Assembly: GCA_022563115.1 (NCBI GenBank)
Contig: JADFNY010000016.1
Coordinates: 1 to 17,618 of the forward strand
DNA from: Acidobacteriota bacterium
GTDB lineage: Bacteria > Acidobacteriota > UBA890
Length of the DNA stretch: 17,618 nucleotides
Direction of reading: 5' to 3'
The notes beneath the pieces were generated by a model that had not been told where the DNA came from, did no database searches, and saw nothing but the letters and a program-made list of their open reading frames with translations. Made by a program: the position numbers and the translations under genes. Of the stretch, positions 12,969 through 17,618 are shown piece after piece (position 1 is the first letter of the stretch; the number at the start of each line of letters is the position of its first letter).

Positions 12969-15304
12969 GCGGCGCGGGCGGCAGCCGAGATCTGGCAGCC
13001 GAGATCAAGGCGGCGGTCGGCGATCAGAATCTCAAGGGGGCGCTGTTCCACGCCGTCTCGAGCGTCAACGAAAGGCGCCGCCAGGCCATTGCTCGCTTTC
13101 CCGGTTACGAACGAGCGCGCGACGCGGCGCGTCGCATCAAGGAAGCAGCGATCGCCGATCTGCCGGCCCTCATCGAGCGCTTCACCGAATCGGTGCAGCG
13201 TCAGGGTGGTCGCGTGTACAGGGCCGAGGACGGTGAAGAGGCCTGCCGTATGATCACCGCGATCGCCAAGGACAGCGGCGCTCGGCGGATCACCAAATCG
13301 AAGTCGATGACCAGCGAGGAGATCCACCTCAACGGGGCGCTGGAAGCGGCCGGCATCCACGTTCGCGAAACCGATCTCGGCGAGTACATCCTGCAGCTCG
13401 CCAACGACCGCCCCTCGCACATTGTTGCGCCGATCATCCACATGTCTCTCGACGACGTGCGCCGCGTGTTTCGTGACAACCTCGGCATGGAAGATGTTTC
13501 CGAAGAACCTGCGGAGCTCACCCAGTTGGCGCGGCAGAAGCTGCGCGCCGACTTTCTTGCCGCCGACCTCGGGATCACCGGCGCCAACTTCCTGCTCGCC
13601 GATACCGGTACCGTGGTCATCGTCGAGAACGAGGGCAACGTCCGCATGACGACGCAGGTGCCGCCGGTGCACGTGGTGATCGCCGGCATCGAGAAGCTCC
13701 TGCCCCGCGCTGCCGACCTGTTGCCCTTCCTGGAGCTCCTGCCGCGTTCCGCGACCGGACAGCTACTGACCTCGTACCTGTCGTTCATCTCGGGCCCGGG
13801 TTGGGAGGCCTCGCCGATGACCGGCGGCGCAGCGCGCTCGTTTCACGTCGTCTTGCTCGACAACGGCCGCATGGCGATGCGCGACGACGAGCTGCTGCGC
13901 GAGGCGCTCTATTGCATCCGCTGCGGCGCCTGCATGACCGTGTGCCCGCCCTACCAGGTCGTCGGCGGGCACGTATACGGCGGCCCCACCTACCACTCGG
14001 GGATCGGCGCCGCCTGGGAGGCCGGCGTCCGTGGCCTCGACACCGCCGCCGGCTTCAACGACTTGTGTACGACCTGCTCCCGCTGCCAGGACGTCTGCCC
14101 CGTGCACATCGATATTCCGTGGATGAACACCGTGATCCGCGAGCGCATCGCTCAGCGCCGCCGCCGCCCGCGAGGCTTGATCGAGCGCCTCGTTTACGAC
14201 CGCGTCCTGCCGACCCGGGAAGAAGGGTCGGTGAGCCTCTCGAGGCGCCTGTTCTCGGATCCGGCGCGGGTCTATGTCTTGAGCCGCCGGCGCCCGTGGA
14301 GCCGCTTCATGCGCCTCGGCCCGGCGCGCGCCGCGCTGTCGCGTCTGGCCGGCCTTTCCGCCGCCCGTCCGCTGCCTTCGCCGAGCTCCGAGACGCTGTC
14401 CGCGTGGTACCGCCGGCGCGGGGGTCGCGTGGTGACGACGCCGCACGAGGCGCAGCGCGTCAGCAACGACCGCCGCGGCTCGACCGTATTCCTGTTTTCC
14501 GATTGCCACACCGAGCACGTCGACACCGATGTCGGCAAGGCGGCGGTTTCATGCCTGGAGAAGTGCGGCCTGGGCGTGGTGCTGGTCGCCGGGCAATGTT
14601 GCGGGCGCGCCGCCCTCTCGCAAGGCATGCTGCGAACGGCGAGCGGGCAGGCCAAGGAGCTGCAGGAGCTGCTGGCTCCGGCGGTGAAGACGGGTCACGC
14701 GGTCGTCGGCATCGAGCCGTCGTGCGTGAGCGCCGTGGTCGACGACCACGCCAAGCTGTTGCCCGGAAGCGACGCCGCCGAGGTCGCAGCCGGAACCCGG
14801 GAGGTGCTGGAGTTTCTGCACGCCAGGCTCAGCGGGGAGGGCGGCACAACGAACGAGGGCGGCGCAACCGGGGAGGGCGACGCGACGAACGAGGGGGAGA
14901 ACCCGGCCTGGATCCCGGCCGCCGATGGCGCATCGACGCCGGTCGTGTTGCACGGCCATTGCCAGCAAAAAACCCTCGGGTGGCTTCCCGCTGCGGTCGA
15001 GTTGTTGGGCTCGATTCCCGGCGTCGAGGTTCGAGTGACGTCGACCGAATGCTGCGGCATGGCCGGGTCGTTCGGCTACAAGAGCGATTACTATCCGATC
15101 AGCGCCGAGCTGGGACGACGGTTGATGCTCGAGCTCGACGAGCTCGCCGCCGCGGCGCATCAAGCGGGGGGTGTGGCAAGGACATGCGAGTATCTCGCCT
15201 GCGGCACCTCGTGCCGCGCCCAGATTGCCGATATCGGGGCGTGCCAGGCGCGTCACCCGGTCGAGTTGATCGATGAAAGGCTGAGTGTGCTGTCCCCGAT
15301 ATAG
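12965..15304 (+). CDS. LutB-LutA-type fusion: LUD, two 4Fe-4S and two CCG domains
   Basis: This 779-residue protein starts LutB-like: a LUD domain at about residues 60-260 (KSKSMTSEEIHLN, FLLADTGTVVIVENEGN) and a ferredoxin pair with Cys317/320/323/327 and Cys368/371/374/378. Residues ~505-765 hold two CCG (DUF224) domains. One runs from CHTEHVDTDVGKAA to QCCG (545-547); the other contains HGHCQQKTLGW and ECCGMAGSFGYKS (695-705). CCG cysteines bind iron-sulfur or related clusters in LutA, GlcF and heterodisulfide reductase. The HGHCQQK/CCGMAGSFGY wording resembles the C-terminus of FAD-linked D-lactate/glycolate oxidases more than stand-alone LutA. With LutC this should form a complete 2-hydroxyacid oxidation complex from two polypeptides. 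The start is ATG 12965, overlapping lutC by ATGA; a longer in-frame ORF upstream only reads through lutC. An 18-bp repeat lies between the CCG domains. Confidence 0.88.
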   Translation: MSGAGGSRDLAAEIKAAVGDQNLKGALFHAVSSVNERRRQAIARFPGYERARDAARRIKEAAIADLPALIERFTESVQRQGGRVYRAEDGEEACRMITAIAKDSGARRITKSKSMTSEEIHLNGALEAAGIHVRETDLGEYILQLANDRPSHIVAPIIHMSLDDVRRVFRDNLGMEDVSEEPAELTQLARQKLRADFLAADLGITGANFLLADTGTVVIVENEGNVRMTTQVPPVHVVIAGIEKLLPRAADLLPFLELLPRSATGQLLTSYLSFISGPGWEASPMTGGAARSFHVVLLDNGRMAMRDDELLREALYCIRCGACMTVCPPYQVVGGHVYGGPTYHSGIGAAWEAGVRGLDTAAGFNDLCTTCSRCQDVCPVHIDIPWMNTVIRERIAQRRRRPRGLIERLVYDRVLPTREEGSVSLSRRLFSDPARVYVLSRRRPWSRFMRLGPARAALSRLAGLSAARPLPSPSSETLSAWYRRRGGRVVTTPHEAQRVSNDRRGSTVFLFSDCHTEHVDTDVGKAAVSCLEKCGLGVVLVAGQCCGRAALSQGMLRTASGQAKELQELLAPAVKTGHAVVGIEPSCVSAVVDDHAKLLPGSDAAEVAAGTREVLEFLHARLSGEGGTTNEGGATGEGDATNEGENPAWIPAADGASTPVVLHGHCQQKTLGWLPAAVELLGSIPGVEVRVTSTECCGMAGSFGYKSDYYPISAELGRRLMLELDELAAAAHQAGGVARTCEYLACGTSCRAQIADIGACQARHPVELIDERLSVLSPI
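14837..14890 (+). repeat. Three tandem 18-bp repeats between the two CCG domains
   Basis: Three consecutive 18-bp units beginning GAGGGCG encode EGGTTN, EGGATG and EGDATN. They sit in the hydrophilic linker between the CCG domains of the LutB-LutA-type fusion. They are in frame, so copy-number change would only alter linker length. Confidence 0.7.
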
Positions 15305-15350
15305 CTTGACACTTGCAGAGGGAATTGCGGGTGAGGTCAAGGAAGGGAGA

Positions 15351-15390
15351 GGAGGGCGATGCTTTCGCATCGTCGACGAGCCCGCCCTCC
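15351..15390 (+). terminator. Hairpin between the lut-like operon and the MFS-acyltransferase gene
   Basis: GGAGGGCG (15351-15358) pairs with CGCCCTCC (15383-15390), and inside it GATGC pairs with GCATC around TTTC. It begins about 46 bases after the stop at 15304. The following CCTTGATAACCCTT has few consecutive Ts, so it is a plausible but not classical terminator. It suggests the downstream gene has its own promoter, which I could not define. Confidence 0.55.
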
Positions 15391-15427
15391 TTGATAACCC
15401 TTGGCTTCCAACGCTTTAGTGGCCGAT

Positions 15428-17618
15428 ATGGACGGGAATAGCGAAGTCAAACATCCGCTGCGCGGGCTGCTCGTAGCCCAGTTCTTCGGCGCTTTCAACG
15501 ACAACGCGTTGAAGATTTTCGTCGCCCTGATGGCGATGCGCAACCTGGGGTTGGCGCCGGGATCCGCCGCCTTCGAGACCGCTTCGCAGGCCGAGGCCAC
15601 CAAGGCGTTCGTTGCCCTGACATTACCGCTCATGCTGGCGTCGTTGCCGGCAGCGATGATCGCCGACCGCTTCAGCAAGCGCACCGTGATCGTCAGCATG
15701 AAGTTCTTCGAGATCCTGCTGATGGGCGCGGTGGGCTACAGCCTGTATCAGTATCCCGGGGATCCGTTGCTGCCGTTCGTGATCCTTGCCTTCATGGGGG
15801 CGCAGAGCGCCCTGTTCAGCCCGGCGAAGTACGGCATCCTGCCCGAGCTGTTGCCACACGACAAACTGTCGGAGGGCAACGGGCTGCTGCAGATGTGGAC
15901 GATGCTGGCGATCATCGGCGGAACGGCGGCCGCCGGCCCGTTTTCGGACGCCTTCGGCACCTCGCGCCCCTGGATCCTGGGGGGAATCCTGGCCGCCCTC
16001 GCGGTGATCGGCTTCGCGGCGGCGCTCACCGTTCCCCACGTCCCGGCATCGCGCTCCAAGAGCGACACCGGTGGCACGTTCCGCGCCGCCGGCAAGGCGA
16101 TTCGCGAGGATCGCGTCCTGCGGCTCGCGATCATGGGCGCTGCCTACTTGTGGGCGATCGCCAGCCTGCTCGGGCAGAACATCCTGGTCTACTCCAAGGC
16201 GACGTTGGAGCTCTCCGACACGCTGGCGAGCCTGCCGCTCGCCGTGCTCGGCATCGGTATCGCGGTGGGCAGCGTGCTGGCCGGGAAGCTATCGGCCGGC
16301 AAGATCGAGTTCGGCTTGATCCCGGGAGGCGCCGTCGGCATGGCGCTGGTCACGTTGACGATGGGGGTTTGGGCGCCGGGGATCGTCGGCACGCTCATGT
16401 TGATGACCCTGCTCGGTGTCTCGGGCGGACTGATCCTCGTCCCGATCCACGCCCTCATCCAGTGGCGGGCACCTTCGGAGCGACGCGGCGCGGTCATCGC
16501 GGTAGCCAACATTCTGGTTAACGCTGGCATCCTGGCCGGGTCGTTGACCGCCTACGGACTGGCGGTGTACGGAACCTCGCCGCGCGGCATCATGCTGGCC
16601 GCGGGGGTCGCCGTCGCAGCCGGAACTTACTGGTCGTTGCACTTGCTGCCCGAGGCGTTCCTTCGGCTGGGGTTCGTGCTGGTGACCCACACGGTCTACA
16701 AGCTGACGGTGACCCATCCCGAGCGCGTACCCGAGACCGGGCCGGCCTTGCTGATCCCGAACCACGTCTCGTTCATCGACGGGCTCCTCATGCTGGCGAG
16801 CACCGACCGACCGATCCGCTTCGTGATCGACGCCCGCTACTACAAGATACGGCTGCTGAGGCCGTTGCTGATCTCGTTGCGGGCGATCCCGATAGCGCTC
16901 GGCTCCGGCCCGAAGCCGTTGCTGCGGGCGCTACGCGACGCCGGCAAGCTGCTCGATGAAGGCGAGGTGGTGTGCATCTTTCCCGAGGGCCAGATCACAC
17001 GCACCGGCATGCTCGGGTCCTTCCAGCGCGGTTTCCAGCGCATCGTCACCGGTCGCGACGTGCCCATCATCCCGGTGGCGCTCGATCGCGTTTGGGGCAG
17101 CATCTTCAGCCGCTCCGGCGGCCGCTTCGTGACCAAGATACCGCGCCGGTTGCCGTACCCGATCACCGTGGCATTCGGCGAGCCGCTGCCGCCGGGAACG
17201 GAGATCCACAAGGTGCGGGCGGCGGTGCGCGAGCTCGCCACCGAGGCATGGAAGCTCCGCAAGCCCGACAGCCGGCCGCTGTACGAGCGTTTGATTCGCG
17301 CTGCCCGCCGCCGTCCTTGGTACTTCTCGATGGCCGACGCCAGCCGGCCGAAGGTGTCGCGCTTCGCCACCCTGGTCGGCTCGATCGCCCTGGGGCGGGC
17401 CCTGAGGAGCCGTTGGGAAGGGCAGCAACGCGTCGGCATCCTGCTGCCGCCCAGTGTCGGTGGCGCGCTGGTGAACTTCGCCGCCGCGATCGCCGGGCGC
17501 ATCAGCGTCAATCTCAACTACACCGCCGGCAAGGCAGGGCTCGAGTCGGCTTGCGAGCAGGCCGATCTGAAGACGGTGGTCACCAGCGGCATGTTCGTCG
17601 CCAAGGCCAAGCTCGAGT
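15428..17618 (+). CDS. Fused MFS lysophospholipid transporter, PlsC acyltransferase and acyl-ACP ligase, 3' end cut by window
   Basis: The frame is open from ATG 15428 to the window end (730 codons). It begins MDGNSEVKHPLRGLLVAQFF, followed by GAFNDNALK, the usual start of LplT-type MFS transporters, with membrane segments to about residue 415. A PlsC-type acyltransferase follows, with the NHVSFID motif (NHx4D) at residue 445 and FPEG at 518. From about residue 635 an AMP-forming ligase domain begins (VGILLPPSVGGALVNFAAAI, VNLNYTAG), as in Aas. Together these imply import of lysophospholipid and its re-acylation with fatty acid activated onto acyl carrier protein at the inner membrane. E. coli splits this into LplT and Aas; three-part fusions are known in other bacteria. 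The start has only a weak ribosome binding site. The gene follows a hairpin and is probably transcribed separately from the lut-like genes. Confidence 0.88.
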   Translation, partial: MDGNSEVKHPLRGLLVAQFFGAFNDNALKIFVALMAMRNLGLAPGSAAFETASQAEATKAFVALTLPLMLASLPAAMIADRFSKRTVIVSMKFFEILLMGAVGYSLYQYPGDPLLPFVILAFMGAQSALFSPAKYGILPELLPHDKLSEGNGLLQMWTMLAIIGGTAAAGPFSDAFGTSRPWILGGILAALAVIGFAAALTVPHVPASRSKSDTGGTFRAAGKAIREDRVLRLAIMGAAYLWAIASLLGQNILVYSKATLELSDTLASLPLAVLGIGIAVGSVLAGKLSAGKIEFGLIPGGAVGMALVTLTMGVWAPGIVGTLMLMTLLGVSGGLILVPIHALIQWRAPSERRGAVIAVANILVNAGILAGSLTAYGLAVYGTSPRGIMLAAGVAVAAGTYWSLHLLPEAFLRLGFVLVTHTVYKLTVTHPERVPETGPALLIPNHVSFIDGLLMLASTDRPIRFVIDARYYKIRLLRPLLISLRAIPIALGSGPKPLLRALRDAGKLLDEGEVVCIFPEGQITRTGMLGSFQRGFQRIVTGRDVPIIPVALDRVWGSIFSRSGGRFVTKIPRRLPYPITVAFGEPLPPGTEIHKVRAAVRELATEAWKLRKPDSRPLYERLIRAARRRPWYFSMADASRPKVSRFATLVGSIALGRALRSRWEGQQRVGILLPPSVGGALVNFAAAIAGRISVNLNYTAGKAGLESACEQADLKTVVTSGMFVAKAKLE

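Noticed and set aside
15306..15335. TTGACA after the lut-like operon as a promoter -35 box
   Set aside because: No acceptable -10 element lies 16-18 bp downstream, and the hairpin at 15351-15390 would follow immediately.

Overview
The window looks like a fragment of a chromosome or metagenome-assembled contig from a GC-rich, Gram-negative-type bacterium. The best guess is Acidobacteriota or a neighbouring phylum. This rests on gene content only: a TIGR02999/Sigma70_ECF-type sigma factor, a winged-helix/membrane/TPR regulator, the start of a Ser/Thr kinase, lipoproteins with lipoboxes, and a fused MFS/acyltransferase/acyl-ACP ligase. There is no rRNA or other marker gene to settle taxonomy. 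I see no tRNA, rRNA, CRISPR array or intact insertion sequence.

Layout. Positions 1-777 hold no intact gene, but 418-635 contains a frameshifted helix-turn-helix remnant. Positions 778-1599 (+) encode a chimera: the first ~20 residues read like the start of a bacterial Ser/Thr kinase, and the rest is the C-terminal two-thirds of phosphopentomutase (DeoB). Positions 1784-1859 carry two hairpins that follow the next gene. Positions 1872-5655 (-) form a regulatory block: an 819-residue winged-helix/TM/TPR regulator, an ECF-like sigma factor overlapping it by ATGA, and a small lipoprotein. Positions 5656-5963 form the divergent control region, with four 11-bp-spaced direct repeats. Positions 5964-6737 (+) encode a second lipoprotein whose N-terminus resembles that of the first.

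Positions 6738-12318 (-) form a tight operon, in transcription order: a fused four-cluster ferredoxin/NrfD membrane subunit, a 930-residue molybdopterin oxidoreductase, and a TIGR01777-type epimerase. Divergently from 12414 (+) lie a LutC-like LUD protein and a LutB-LutA-type fusion overlapping by ATGA. After a hairpin, an MFS-PlsC-acyl-ACP-ligase protein starts at 15428 and runs off the window end.

How the parts may work together (inference). The 1872-6737 block reads as a self-contained signalling module: a membrane one-component regulator, a co-translated sigma factor, and two related exported lipoproteins as possible targets or sensors. The 7717-15304 block is respiratory: a molybdoenzyme complex with no visible Tat signal, hence probably facing the cytoplasm, beside Lut-type proteins that oxidise lactate or a similar 2-hydroxyacid. 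Both could exchange electrons with the quinone pool. The molybdoenzyme substrate cannot be read from the sequence.
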